Assembly (NCBI RefSeq): GCF_014193515.1
Contig: NZ_BLXX01000002.1
Location: forward strand, 434,001 to 498,000
DNA length: 64,000 nucleotides
DNA from: Geomonas silvestris
Lineage (GTDB): Bacteria > Desulfobacterota > Desulfuromonadia > Geobacterales > Geobacteraceae
Direction: 5' to 3'
The number at the start of each line of letters is the position of its first letter. Within the stretch, counting starts at the first letter, position 1. Both the position numbers and the translations under genes were made by a program. Below the pieces are notes generated by a model. The model ran no database searches, had not been told where the DNA came from, and was given only the letters and a program-made list of their open reading frames with translations. Shown in pieces: positions 41,852-51,323 of the stretch.

Positions 41852-42946
41852 CTAAAAAAGGGCCTCCAGTCGGTCAAAATCGAGCCGTTCTTCGGCAAGC
41901 TTGCGCACCAGGTCGAGCTTCTCGGTATCCTCGGCGGTGATCTTTGAGATGTCTTCGGTGATGATCCGGTACAGCTCGGCGGTAGAGTGCCGCTGGGTGC
42001 GCAGGTAGGGGATGTTGCTCCGGTCCAGGATCAGCTGGGTGATGGTGCTCACCGGAACGATCCCCGGGATCACCAGCCCGCAGAGCTGGGAGCGGTACTC
42101 GGGCATCTGGTACAGGTTCGCCAGGGTGACCAGGAGCTCGTCCCGGCTGCTGGTCACCACAAGCAGGCTCGAGTCCCGTAGCATCTCGGTCACCCGCTGC
42201 GTCGAGGCGGCGCCGATCTGCACGTGCTGGATGATCCGGCTCACCTCGCGGCGGTTGCCGTGCAGCGGCAGGTCGAGCAGGCGCGAAACCCGGCGCAGGG
42301 TAGGGTTGGCGAGCACCGGCTGGTAGTCGAACCCGCCGAAGACACTGAAGGGCTGGTCGGCGAGGGCGCGGGTGATGTAGTCGAGGGTCGTGGCCCGCTT
42401 GTCGGCGTACAGCTTGTTGGTCAAAACCGCACGCACCTGCGCCCCTTCCAGCTGGAACAGCGCGATGTTCATGAAGATGGTGTCGATCACGTTCCCCACG
42501 CCGCCACCGGTCACCATGAGCACCGGGGCGTCGAGCAGGCGCGCGATCCGGGCGTTGGAGAGTTTGAGCACCGAGCCGACCCCGGGGTGGCCGGACCCTT
42601 CGATGATGATGAAGTCGCATTTCTTCTCAAGCTCGGCGTAGCTCGCCAGGATGCGCTCCTCGAGTTCGGCGCAGGAGATCTCCCCGTCGATCACCTTGCG
42701 GGTGGTGTCGGGGTAGACCACCACCGGCGACATGTGGCGCAGATCCTTGATGAGATCGAACACCTGCGCGATGAGCGCGGCATCCTTGTCGACGGCGTGC
42801 CCCCGCAGGGTGGTCGGCTTGGGGCCCAGCGGCTTCATGAAACCGACCCGGCCGTATTTCTTCTGTGCCAGGTGCAAAAGCGAGACGCTCACCGTGGTCT
42901 TGCCGATGTTCTGCCCCGATGCCGCGATGAAGATTTTCTTGGCCAT
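41852..42946 (-). CDS. P-loop/DRTGG domain protein resembling the N-terminus of phosphotransacetylase
   Basis: About 364 aa. N-terminal dethiobiotin-synthetase-like P-loop domain (IAASGQNIGKTTVSVSLL, residues 7-24; D/E-rich IIIEGSGHPGVGS). The middle-to-C-terminal region (about 210-330) resembles the DRTGG module. Together they match the regulatory N-terminal half of long Pta enzymes, but the acetyltransferase domain is absent, so this is a stand-alone regulator-like protein rather than Pta. ATG 42946 has GAGGA upstream; longer readings add random residues. It is divergent from the hemolysin III gene. Confidence 0.75.
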   Translation of the reverse strand: MAKKIFIAASGQNIGKTTVSVSLLHLAQKKYGRVGFMKPLGPKPTTLRGHAVDKDAALIAQVFDLIKDLRHMSPVVVYPDTTRKVIDGEISCAELEERILASYAELEKKCDFIIIEGSGHPGVGSVLKLSNARIARLLDAPVLMVTGGGVGNVIDTIFMNIALFQLEGAQVRAVLTNKLYADKRATTLDYITRALADQPFSVFGGFDYQPVLANPTLRRVSRLLDLPLHGNRREVSRIIQHVQIGAASTQRVTEMLRDSSLLVVTSSRDELLVTLANLYQMPEYRSQLCGLVIPGIVPVSTITQLILDRSNIPYLRTQRHSTAELYRIITEDISKITAEDTEKLDLVRKLAEERLDFDRLEALF

Positions 42947-43127
42947 AGCACGTGGTCCTCGAGCACCCGGTGGGCCCACCGTCCCGGGAGATTGGGCTGC
43001 GTATACAAAATCCCGCTCATAATCGTACGGCAGCTGGCAGAAGTCAAGCGGCTTTGGGAGAGGGGAAAGAGGAGCCCGGCCCTCGAGACCCTTGTCTCGC
43101 CGCCCCGCTCTGAGGTACCATCTACTC

Positions 43128-43793
43128 ATGAAACCAGAGAATATCCACGAGCGCCTGGTGTACTACACCGAGGCAGAAGAGCTCTTGAACCGCTGCACGC
43201 ACGGGCTCGGCGTAATCTTGAGCATCATCGGGGTGAGCGCCCTGATCTCCCTTGCCCTGCAGGCGAACGACGGCTACCGCCTGGCCAGCAGCTGCATCTA
43301 CGGCGGCGCGCTGCTCACCTTCTACAGCCTCTCCACCGCCTATCACAGCGTCCGCAAACCCTACCTGCGCTACATCTTCCGCATCCTGGACCACGCGAGC
43401 ATCTACCTCATGATAGCGGGCAGCTACACGCCCTTCACCCTGGTCACCCTGCGCGGGCCCTGGGGGTGGTCCCTGTTCGGGGTAGTCTGGGGGCTGGGGA
43501 CCGTGGGCGCGGTCCTGAAGATTTTCACCGTCCACCGGATGCGCGTCATCGGGCCGTTGCTCTACATCGCCCTGGGGTGGAGCGTCATCGTCGCCTTGAA
43601 GCCGCTCTCCGCCGCCATTGCGGCCAACGGGCTCCTGCTGCTTTTTGCCGGGGGCGCGGCCTACACCATCGGAGTCCTCTTTTATCTCTGGGAGCGCCTC
43701 CCCTACAACCATGCCATCTGGCACGTCTTCGTGCTGATCGGCAGTGCCTGCCATTTCGGCGCGATCTTCTACTACGTGACCCCGCGCAGCTGA
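43128..43793 (+). CDS. Hemolysin III/PAQR family membrane protein
   Basis: About 221 aa, seven predicted spans. Family residues: NRCTHGLGV near the first span, YSLSTAYHS, FRILDHASIYLMIAGSYTPF, and HAIWHVFVLIGSACHF with the conserved His pair. The PAQR-type Asp/His set suggests a metal-dependent hydrolase fold; TrhA homologues affect membrane-lipid balance. I used ATG 43128. The name hemolysin does not imply toxicity. Confidence 0.88.
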   Translation: MKPENIHERLVYYTEAEELLNRCTHGLGVILSIIGVSALISLALQANDGYRLASSCIYGGALLTFYSLSTAYHSVRKPYLRYIFRILDHASIYLMIAGSYTPFTLVTLRGPWGWSLFGVVWGLGTVGAVLKIFTVHRMRVIGPLLYIALGWSVIVALKPLSAAIAANGLLLLFAGGAAYTIGVLFYLWERLPYNHAIWHVFVLIGSACHFGAIFYYVTPRS

Positions 43794-44156
43794 ACCCCGC
43801 CCCGCCACCCCGCCTCACGGGAACCACCCTCACGGAAAGAATTCCTACAACCACTGGCTGTGGTGCGAGCGTCGCAGTGGGACAGTGGCAGAGGAAAAAA
43901 TTAAAAATAAAATTTTTGCTAATCAAAAAGTTCAAATTGTGCTATAGCTGTCTCTGCTGGGCTATTCTCGCCGCACATCTGCCTTCGGAGGTGCTCGTGT
44001 AGCGGATTGACAGTCCTTGCCCTCGTCGTCCCACGTTCATTTCAGCGATTTGCTTCTGGGCCCAGCTTTTGTGCGCGTCATTTGAGAGAATTGCGGGGGT
44101 GCGTAGACCCCGGGACGGGCTTGGGCTGCGGTTCCGGGGACTAGAGGGAGAGCGCC
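43794..44156. other. Intergenic region upstream of a PAS kinase, no gene seen
   Basis: 363 bp. The first 90 bp are GC-rich; a sharp AT-rich tract follows at about 43892-43942, a probable promoter location for the kinase (TTGCTA and TGCTAT spaced by 18 bp). The remaining leader is about 200 bp long with no clear structure found. Confidence 0.45.
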
Positions 44157-46103
44157 ATGGTTTGGGAAGCACGAGAGAAAAGTCCAAAGCTTGTACTGCT
44201 GTTGACCCCGCTCCTGCCGGCCGGGGCGGCGCTGTCCCGCGTCCTGTGCCACGGCGCCCTCGGTTCGATCAGTCCCTTTCTTACCTTTTATCCTGCGGTA
44301 GTACTTGCGGCACTGCTGGCCGGCTTCCCGGGGGGGCTGCTCGCGACGGCGCTTTCCGCCTGGCTCGCCACCTACCAGTGGAGCGCCCAATCGGGAGCCT
44401 CCTTCAGCGTGACGAGCGTGGACCGGCTGGAGACCGCGGTCTTTTTGGCCAGCGGTATCTTCCTCTCCCTCCTGGTCGAGGTGATGCTGAGGGCGCGGGC
44501 CCGTGCCGAAAAGGCCGAGGTGCGCGCGCGGTGCGCGGCCGAGCGCGAGCAGGCGGCGCTGGCGATCCAGCGGGAGCGCAACTTCCTGCGCCAGGTGATC
44601 GACGCCGCCCCGGGCAACATCTTCGTACTGGATGCCGCCGGAGAGCTCTGCCTGGTGAACGAGGCCATGGCGCGCTTCCACGGCACCACAGTGAAGGAGA
44701 TGGAAGGGAGATCGATCCTCGAGTACCTGAAAGGGCCCCAGGAGATCACCGAGCGTCTTTGCGGAGAGAACCGCGAGGCCATCGCCGGGAAGATCGTCAA
44801 CTCCGAGGCGAGCTTCACCGACGCGGGGGGGAGGCTGCACCACTTCGAGTCGGTGAAGTCCCCGGTCTACGAGGAAGATGGCTCCTGTGACAAGCTCTTG
44901 GTGGTCTCCAACGACGTGACCGAACGGCGCCAGGCCGAGCAGGCGCTGAAGCAGAACCAGGAGCTGCTGAACTCGATCATCTCGGGGATCCCGGATGCGA
45001 TCTACGTAAAGGACACCGCCGGAAAATACCTGCTGGTCAACAACGCAGCGGAGCGGTTCATCGGCAAGCGGGCCGCGGAACTCCTGGGGTGCTGCGACCG
45101 CGACGTGTTCGCGCGCCAGGAAGTGCCGGCGATCCTCAGGGAGAACCGCGTCGGCCACGACCCCGCAGAGGTGGAGCTCTTCGAGGACACCATGACCGAC
45201 GCCCAAGGGGTGCGGCGCGCCTTCCTCACCACCCAGGGGCCGCTCTACGACGCGCAGGGGAATCTCACCGGGAGCTTCGGCATCGCCCGGGATGTGACCG
45301 AGCAGAAACTGGCCGAGGAGGAGTTCCACAAGCTCAACGAGGAACTGGACAAGCGGGTGGCCGAGCGTACCGAGCAGCTGGAGCTGGCGATGAAGGAACA
45401 GGAGTCCTTCAGCTACTCGGTCTCCCACGACCTCAGAAGCCCGCTGCGTCACCTAAACAGCTACGCGGCGATCCTTAAAGAGGAGCACAGCGCCAACATA
45501 AGCCGGGAAGGGCGGGAGCTTCTCGACCGTATCTGCAAGGCGAGCAGCAAGATGGGAAAACTCATCGACGATCTTTTGGAACTGGCCCGTACCAGCCGCG
45601 CCCCCCTCAACGAGGAGTCGATCGACCTGTCGCGCATCGCCACCATAAGTAGCCTCATGCTGCGGCAAAGCGACAAGGCGCGCCGGGTCGAGTTCCTCAT
45701 CGCGGAAGGGATCCAGGTTCTGGGGGACAAGACGCTGATGCGCATCGTCATGGACAACCTGCTCAGTAACGCCTGGAAGTACACGGTGCAGGAGAAGGTC
45801 GCTCTCATAGAGGTGGGGATGGAGCTCATGGACGGCCAGGAGGTGTTCTACGTAAGCGACAACGGTACCGGCTTCGACATGCAGTACAAGGACAAGCTGT
45901 TCGGGCCGTTCCAGCGCCTGCATGGTGCGGAGTTCGAGGGTAACGGCATCGGCCTGGCAACGGTGAAGCGGGCCATCGAGCGGCACGGCGGGACCATCTG
46001 GGCGGAAGGGGAGGTGGGGAACGGCGCGACCTTCTACTTCACCCTGGGGAGGGAAGCGCTCACCTACCCGCCGCAACTCAGGCAGAACAGCGCGTTCAAC
46101 TAG
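44157..46103 (+). CDS. Membrane PAS-PAS histidine kinase
   Basis: 648 aa. N-terminal compact multi-span membrane domain (about 10-112, DUF4118-like), coiled coil 112-140, PAS 1 about 142-258, PAS 2 about 270-385, coiled coil, HisKA with H424 in FSYSVSHDLRSPLRHLNSY, HATPase with NAWKYT, DNGTGFDM and GNGIGLATVKRAI. The catalytic core is close to the 350-aa kinase at 10.5-11.6 kb. No partner response regulator is adjacent. A bidirectional terminator separates it from the second c7 cytochrome. Confidence 0.85.
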   Translation: MVWEAREKSPKLVLLLTPLLPAGAALSRVLCHGALGSISPFLTFYPAVVLAALLAGFPGGLLATALSAWLATYQWSAQSGASFSVTSVDRLETAVFLASGIFLSLLVEVMLRARARAEKAEVRARCAAEREQAALAIQRERNFLRQVIDAAPGNIFVLDAAGELCLVNEAMARFHGTTVKEMEGRSILEYLKGPQEITERLCGENREAIAGKIVNSEASFTDAGGRLHHFESVKSPVYEEDGSCDKLLVVSNDVTERRQAEQALKQNQELLNSIISGIPDAIYVKDTAGKYLLVNNAAERFIGKRAAELLGCCDRDVFARQEVPAILRENRVGHDPAEVELFEDTMTDAQGVRRAFLTTQGPLYDAQGNLTGSFGIARDVTEQKLAEEEFHKLNEELDKRVAERTEQLELAMKEQESFSYSVSHDLRSPLRHLNSYAAILKEEHSANISREGRELLDRICKASSKMGKLIDDLLELARTSRAPLNEESIDLSRIATISSLMLRQSDKARRVEFLIAEGIQVLGDKTLMRIVMDNLLSNAWKYTVQEKVALIEVGMELMDGQEVFYVSDNGTGFDMQYKDKLFGPFQRLHGAEFEGNGIGLATVKRAIERHGGTIWAEGEVGNGATFYFTLGREALTYPPQLRQNSAFN

Positions 46104-46129
46104 CAAGGAGCGCTGGGTCGGAACCAAAA

Positions 46130-46161
46130 AAAAGGCGAAAGCTGCGAGCTTTCGCCTTTTT
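46130..46161. terminator. Bidirectional intrinsic terminator
   Basis: A 14-bp perfect stem (AAAAGGCGAAAGCT and its complement) with a GCG loop has A- and T-tracts on its two sides. It serves the plus-strand kinase and the minus-strand cytochrome. Confidence 0.92.
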
Positions 46162-46185
46162 GCGTGTGCTGCCAAAGGGGCGACG

Positions 46186-46467
46186 CTACTTCACGTGGCA
46201 CTCACTGCACTTGGTGGGACCCTTGTTCTTGTCGGCGTGGCACCCCTTGCAGGTCTTGTGGGCCCAGTCTTTCCCGAGGGTCGGAATCTTGCCGCCTTTC
46301 TCGTTCTCGTGGCAGGTGGTGCAGGCCATCATGTCCTGGTGTTTCTTGTGCGGGAAGGTGACGTTGCCGTTTTTCGCCGGCAGGGTGACGACGGTGTTGT
46401 CGGCGCCGAGGGCAAGACTGCTCGAGAAGAGGGACAGGGCGCAGGCTGCGAGGATCCACTTTTTCAT
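46186..46467 (-). CDS. Periplasmic triheme cytochrome c7 (PpcA family), second copy
   Basis: 93 aa. Signal peptide MKKWILAACALSLFSSSLALG, mature part with CTTCH, CKGCH and CSECH. It shares the block GKDWAHKTCKGCHADK then GPTKCSECH with the copy at 41448, and the DNA there is nearly identical, so the pair arose by duplication or conversion. The N-terminal half differs more (FPHKKHQDMMACTTCHENEKGG). It is on the opposite strand from the first copy. GGAG precedes the ATG. Confidence 0.92.
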   Translation of the reverse strand: MKKWILAACALSLFSSSLALGADNTVVTLPAKNGNVTFPHKKHQDMMACTTCHENEKGGKIPTLGKDWAHKTCKGCHADKNKGPTKCSECHVK

Positions 46468-46718
46468 GATTGTTCTCCTTTACGCAATTGTATTAGAAAA
46501 AACCCCGTAAATAGTACCGTGTTATTGCGGTTGTGCAACGCTTCGGCGGGTAAATTCGCCGGACTTTCATTGATTTGGGCCCTGCGCGGGCGGGGTGTGA
46601 CGGCAGCGGCTCGGGCGCAATCAGCTTGACAAGGTGACCGGAGAAGGCGGAAAGTAGCGCTGACCTTTCCCCCTCCCCGGACACCTGCTGGACCACCACC
46701 TGCGAGATACGCTGCCAC

Positions 46719-49181
46719 GTGAAACCTGCCCTGGAACTCTTCGAACCACCACTCATCGCCCTCTCACTGGGGGAGTTCGCCGTCCCGGTACCGAAAAACG
46801 GGCACCTGGAGAACCTGGCGGGCTTTGGGGCCGCCGCCGAGGGGCTGGAGATCCACCAGCGGGTGCAGCGCCGGCGGGCCAAGGCCGACCCGGGCTACCA
46901 GTGCGAGGTCCCGGTGAGCCGGGAGTTCGCGTCCCAGGGGTACCGGTTCCTGATCAAGGGGCGCCAGGACGGCGTCTTCCCGGGCAATCCCCCGCGCATC
47001 GAAGAGATCAAGACCAGCTTCAACATCCACGAGCTCTCCCGCCGCCTCGCCGGGGACCCCGAGCACCCCTACTGCCTGCAGCTGAAAAGCTACGGCTACT
47101 TCCACTTCCTGGAAAAGGGGGAGATCCCGGAACTCTCCTTTCACCTGGTCTCCACCCGCAACGGCAAGAGCCTCGATCTGCGGGTCGAGCTGGACCCGGC
47201 AGAGTACGAGCTGTGGCTGGCGCGGCGCCTGGAGGCCCTGGTTCTGGAGGCGGCCCAGGTACAGCGTCGGGTGGGACGGCGCCGCAAGCTCGCGGGTACC
47301 CTGTGCTTCCCCTTCGCCGATCCGCGTCCTGGCCAGCGCGAGCTGATCGCCTGTGTCGAGCGGGGACTGGTCCAGAAAAAGCCGCAGCTGGTCCAGGCCC
47401 CGACCGGTCTGGGGAAGACCGTCGGGGTGCTCTACCCGGTGCTCAAGGAGGCCCTGGGGCGCGGACAGCAGGTCATCTACGTCACCCCGAAAAACAGCCA
47501 GCACGGGGTCGCCGAGGACGCCGTGGAGCGCTTCCGGGGCGCGGGCGCTGCGCTTAAGTCCCTCACCATCACCGCGAAGCACAAGATCTGCCTCAAGGAC
47601 GAGCCCCTGTGCCACCCCGAGCTGTGCGAGTTTGCCCGTGAGTACTACGACAAGCTGGCGCGCTCCGGGGTGGTCGAGGTCCTCGCCCGGAAAAAGAAGC
47701 TGAAAGCCCGCCACTTCAGGTCGCTGGGCGAGGAGCACGAGGTCTGCCCGTTCGAGTTGCAGCTTGCGGTGCTCCCGGAGGCGGACCTGGTCATCTGCGA
47801 CTACAACTACGTCTTCGCCCCCCGTTCCGCACTGGGCCGGGTGACCGCGCTTACCGTCGGCCAGCGCGGCAAGCCGAGCCTGGTCGTCGACGAGGCGCAC
47901 AACCTCCCGTCCCGCGCGATGGACTACTACTCGCCGCAGCTCTCGGCGCAGCTTCTGGAATCCTGGCGCCCGGGGCTTGCGGGGGTGGCGCGCCCCTTCG
48001 GGGGCAAGGCCGTGGAACTTCTGGAGGGGTGCCTGGAGACCATCGCCCGGAGCCGGGAAGGGGAGGGGAGCCGCCCCCGGGCGATCCAGCCGCCGGTGCG
48101 GGCTTTTTCCGACCAGGAGGCGCGCATCGCCCAGGTGCTCTCGCGCTACCGGGAGTCCAGCCTGGAGATCGCCGGCGGCGACCCGCTTCTGGCCCTGGCC
48201 CGCTACTGGTCCGAGTTCACCGGGACGCTCGAGCTGGTGCGGGACGCCGCGGGCCGGGAGTTCTGCACCACCTTCCACCCGGCCGAAGGGGGCGTCCTCA
48301 AGATCATCTGCTGCGATGCCGGCCCGCAGCTTGCCGGCTGCTATGCTGGTTTCGAGCAGGTGGTCGGGTTCTCGGCGACCCTGAAGCCGTTCGACTACTA
48401 CGCCCGGCTCTCGGGCCTTGACCCGGCGCAGGTCCTCACCGAGGAGTTCCAGAGCCCCTTCCCTCCGGAGCGACGCAAGCTCATGATCATCCCGCAGATC
48501 TCCACCCGTTACAGCGAGAGGGAGCGCAACTACGGCAAGATCGCCGACGCCCTGGAGCGGATGGTGGCCCTGAAGCGTGGCAACTACTTCGCCTTTTTCC
48601 CGAGCTTCGGCTTCCTGGAACGAGTCGCCCAGCTGTTCCGGGCGCCGCAGGGGGTCGCGGTGCGCTGCCAGGAGCGCAAGATGGGCGCGGCGCGGGTGGA
48701 GGCGCTCCTCGAGGAGCTGCGCGACCCTCACGCCGCCACCGTGGTCTTTGCCGTGCAGGGGGGCTCCTTCTCCGAGGGGGTCGACTACCGGGGAGAGATG
48801 GCGATCGGCGCCTTCGTGGTCGGCCCCCCGCTCCCCACCTACGACCTGGAGCGCGAGCTGATGCGGGAGTACTACCAGCGCCGCTTCGGCCAGGGGTTCG
48901 AGTACGCCTACGCCATTCCCGCCATGGCCAAGGCGGTGCAGGCCGCGGGGCGGGTGATCCGCTCCGAGACCGACCGCGGCATCATCGTGCTCATGGACGG
49001 CCGCTTCCTGGAGCCCGGTTTCAGCTCGGCGCTGCCGCTCGACTGGTACGAAGACCAGGCAAACGAACTGGTTTCCACGGCGATACTCAAGGATCTCAGC
49101 GACTTCTGGGATCGCTGCACCCAAGGGGATGCCGCGCCTGCCGCTTCTGGGCTGCCGGCGCCTTCTGCCCCCCCGCGGTGA
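46719..49181 (+). CDS. PD-(D/E)XK nuclease-XPD/DinG-type helicase fusion
   Basis: 820 aa. N-terminal RecB/Cas4-like nuclease motif D84 ... E96-I-K98 (GRQDGVF, then RIEEIKTS). Helicase domain: Walker A QAPTGLGKT (K233), DEAH at 391-394 (VVDEAHNLPSRA), and the C-terminal motif VI QAAGRVIRSETDRG. Four cysteines between motifs I and II (C291, C298, C303, C343) match the XPD/DinG Fe-S cluster. It should unwind 5'-to-3' and cut flaps or structures; role in repair is inferred. No CRISPR genes are nearby. The start is GTG 46719 with a weak ribosome site, so the exact N-terminus is uncertain. Confidence 0.85.
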   Translation: MKPALELFEPPLIALSLGEFAVPVPKNGHLENLAGFGAAAEGLEIHQRVQRRRAKADPGYQCEVPVSREFASQGYRFLIKGRQDGVFPGNPPRIEEIKTSFNIHELSRRLAGDPEHPYCLQLKSYGYFHFLEKGEIPELSFHLVSTRNGKSLDLRVELDPAEYELWLARRLEALVLEAAQVQRRVGRRRKLAGTLCFPFADPRPGQRELIACVERGLVQKKPQLVQAPTGLGKTVGVLYPVLKEALGRGQQVIYVTPKNSQHGVAEDAVERFRGAGAALKSLTITAKHKICLKDEPLCHPELCEFAREYYDKLARSGVVEVLARKKKLKARHFRSLGEEHEVCPFELQLAVLPEADLVICDYNYVFAPRSALGRVTALTVGQRGKPSLVVDEAHNLPSRAMDYYSPQLSAQLLESWRPGLAGVARPFGGKAVELLEGCLETIARSREGEGSRPRAIQPPVRAFSDQEARIAQVLSRYRESSLEIAGGDPLLALARYWSEFTGTLELVRDAAGREFCTTFHPAEGGVLKIICCDAGPQLAGCYAGFEQVVGFSATLKPFDYYARLSGLDPAQVLTEEFQSPFPPERRKLMIIPQISTRYSERERNYGKIADALERMVALKRGNYFAFFPSFGFLERVAQLFRAPQGVAVRCQERKMGAARVEALLEELRDPHAATVVFAVQGGSFSEGVDYRGEMAIGAFVVGPPLPTYDLERELMREYYQRRFGQGFEYAYAIPAMAKAVQAAGRVIRSETDRGIIVLMDGRFLEPGFSSALPLDWYEDQANELVSTAILKDLSDFWDRCTQGDAAPAASGLPAPSAPPR

Positions 49182-49397
49182 GCTGTGGCTCCGGACCGGA
49201 CGGTGCAGGCCGAGGCGCCGCTTCCGGTAGGATTCCCCTCCCTTTAAAACCCTCCCCACTCCCCCCCGCTGGCTCGAACGGCCTGTCATGAAATAAATAT
49301 AATCTAATGATAACTACAGCTTTCGCGAATCTTCACCGATAACCTGAACAGCAGATTCCAGAAATCTAATCAGGCCATCGGCTGCATCGAGAGCATC

Positions 49398-51287
49398 ATG
49401 ACCAAAACACCTAAGGAGTCCGGACCCGTGCGGGGTGGCGGAGCCATCGCCAATCTGCTGGTCCAGGAAGGGGTGATCAGCGAGGAGCAGTTGGGCTACG
49501 CCCGCCGGGTACGCGCGAAGCTCGTCTCCAACAAGACCCTCCTGGATGTGCTGCAGGAACTGGGGTACGTCGCGCCGGGCCAGGTGGCGGCCACCCTGCG
49601 CAAGAACAGCCTCTCCATCAGGATCGGCGATTTCCTCATCGAGCTCGGGCATATCCGGGAGAGCGACCTGACCGCCGCGCTCAACCTCCAGAAAGAGGGG
49701 GTCGAGCGCAAGATGCTCGGCGACATCTTCATCGAAAACGGCTTCATCGACGAGCGCAAGTTCATCGAGGTGCTCTCCTTCCAGCTCGGCTTCCCGGTGG
49801 AAGAGCTGGAGTTCCGCAAGCTGGACCGCAAGCTTATCGCCAAGGCCCCCTTCTCCACCTACCGCGAACTGCAGTTCCTCCCGATCGCCGCCGAGGAGGG
49901 CGGGGTCAGCGTGGTGTTCGCCAACCCGCTCGAGCAGCGCTCCCGCAGCGCCGCGGAGGGGCTCTTCGGCCGGGACCTGAAGCCGGCCATCGCCAGCCGC
50001 AAGTCGCTGCTGACCGCCATCGCCAACGCGGAGCGGAGTGCCGGGACCGACGAGGGGATCCCCGACGAGAGCACCGTGGTCGGGACGATCAACAAGCTCT
50101 TCGACGACGCCATCACCGAGGAGGTGAGCGACATCCACATCGAGCCGCTCAAGGACCGGCTCCGGATCCGCTTCCGCCACGACGGCATCATGGTCCCGCA
50201 CCAGGAGCTTCCGCTGGAGATCGCGCCGCAGCTTACCTCGCGCATTAAGGTGATGGCGCAGGCGGACATCGCCGAAAGGCGCCGCCACCAGGACGGGCGC
50301 ATCCTCTACGACAGCCGCCAGCACGGCTTCACGCTCGACCTCAGGGTCTCCTTCTTCATCACCATCTTCGGGGAGAAGATCGTCCTGCGGCTTTTGAGTA
50401 AGAAAAAGGCGATCCTCGAGATCGGCCAGATCGGCATGGCGCCCAACATGCTGGACCGCTTCATCGGCGAGGCGCTCGACACCCCGAGCGGGGTCATGAT
50501 CATCACCGGACCGACCGGCAGCGGCAAGACCTCCACGCTCTACGGCTGCCTGGGGTACCTGAACAACCCGAACACCAGCATCATCACCGCCGAGGAGCCG
50601 GTCGAGTTCGTCATCGAGGGGGTCTCGCAGTGCTCGATCAACCCGAAGATCGGGGTGACCTTCGAGGAGACGCTGCGCCACATCGTGCGCCAGGACCCGG
50701 ACATCATCGTCCTTGGGGAGATCCGCGACGCCTTCTCGGCGGAGACCGCCATCCAGGCGGCACTCACCGGGCACAAGGTGCTCACCACCTTCCACACCGA
50801 GGACTCCATCGGCGGGCTGTTGCGCCTGATGAACATGCAGATCGAGGCGTTCCTGATCTCCTCCACGGTGGTCTCGGTGGTCGCGCAGCGGCTCTTGCGG
50901 CTGGTCTGCAACGACTGTGCGGAGCCGTACCTGCCGACGCCCATCGAGTACACCAAGCTCGGGTACACGGCAAAGGACCTGGGGAGTGCGCGCTTCCGGC
51001 TCGGCAGGGGGTGTAAGAAGTGCCGGTTTACCGGCTATAGGGGGCGGTTGGCGATCTTCGAGGTGCTGATCATGAACGAGGAGGTGAAAGAGGCGATCAT
51101 GCAACGCCGGTCCTCCTCCGAGATCCGCAGGCTTTCCATCGAGACCTCGGGGATGGTGTCGCTCTTCGAGGACGGACTGGTGAAGGCGGCCAACGGGCTG
51201 GTCTCCATCCAGGAGGTGCTGCGCGACCTGCCGCGCATCGGCCGCCCCCGCCCGTTGACAGAATTGAAGAGGATTCTCGGCAGTTAG
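49398..51287 (+). CDS. GspE/PilB-family secretion or pilus ATPase
   Basis: 629 aa. Two N-terminal MshEN/GspE-N-like repeats (about 15-55 and 75-130, with LGDIFIENGFIDERKFIEVLSFQLGFP), Walker A ITGPTGSGKTS (371-378), Asp box SDIHIEP, Walker B IIVLGEIRD, His box GHKVLTTFHTEDS, and a tetracysteine zinc site (C504, C507, C539, C542). Typical of type II/IV assembly ATPases. MshEN-type N-termini can bind cyclic-di-GMP; here this is only suggested. No pseudopilin, secretin or platform gene is adjacent; instead an HDOD gene follows 36 bp later. Confidence 0.88.
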   Translation: MTKTPKESGPVRGGGAIANLLVQEGVISEEQLGYARRVRAKLVSNKTLLDVLQELGYVAPGQVAATLRKNSLSIRIGDFLIELGHIRESDLTAALNLQKEGVERKMLGDIFIENGFIDERKFIEVLSFQLGFPVEELEFRKLDRKLIAKAPFSTYRELQFLPIAAEEGGVSVVFANPLEQRSRSAAEGLFGRDLKPAIASRKSLLTAIANAERSAGTDEGIPDESTVVGTINKLFDDAITEEVSDIHIEPLKDRLRIRFRHDGIMVPHQELPLEIAPQLTSRIKVMAQADIAERRRHQDGRILYDSRQHGFTLDLRVSFFITIFGEKIVLRLLSKKKAILEIGQIGMAPNMLDRFIGEALDTPSGVMIITGPTGSGKTSTLYGCLGYLNNPNTSIITAEEPVEFVIEGVSQCSINPKIGVTFEETLRHIVRQDPDIIVLGEIRDAFSAETAIQAALTGHKVLTTFHTEDSIGGLLRLMNMQIEAFLISSTVVSVVAQRLLRLVCNDCAEPYLPTPIEYTKLGYTAKDLGSARFRLGRGCKKCRFTGYRGRLAIFEVLIMNEEVKEAIMQRRSSSEIRRLSIETSGMVSLFEDGLVKAANGLVSIQEVLRDLPRIGRPRPLTELKRILGS

Positions 51288-51323
51288 GCCGTAACAAAAG
51301 CGGCCGCGAAGGATAGATGAATC

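Noticed and set aside
46716-46725. CACGTGAAAC, a possible third parS site
   Set aside because: Only one half of the palindrome matches; the other half differs at several positions, and it overlaps the helicase start codon.
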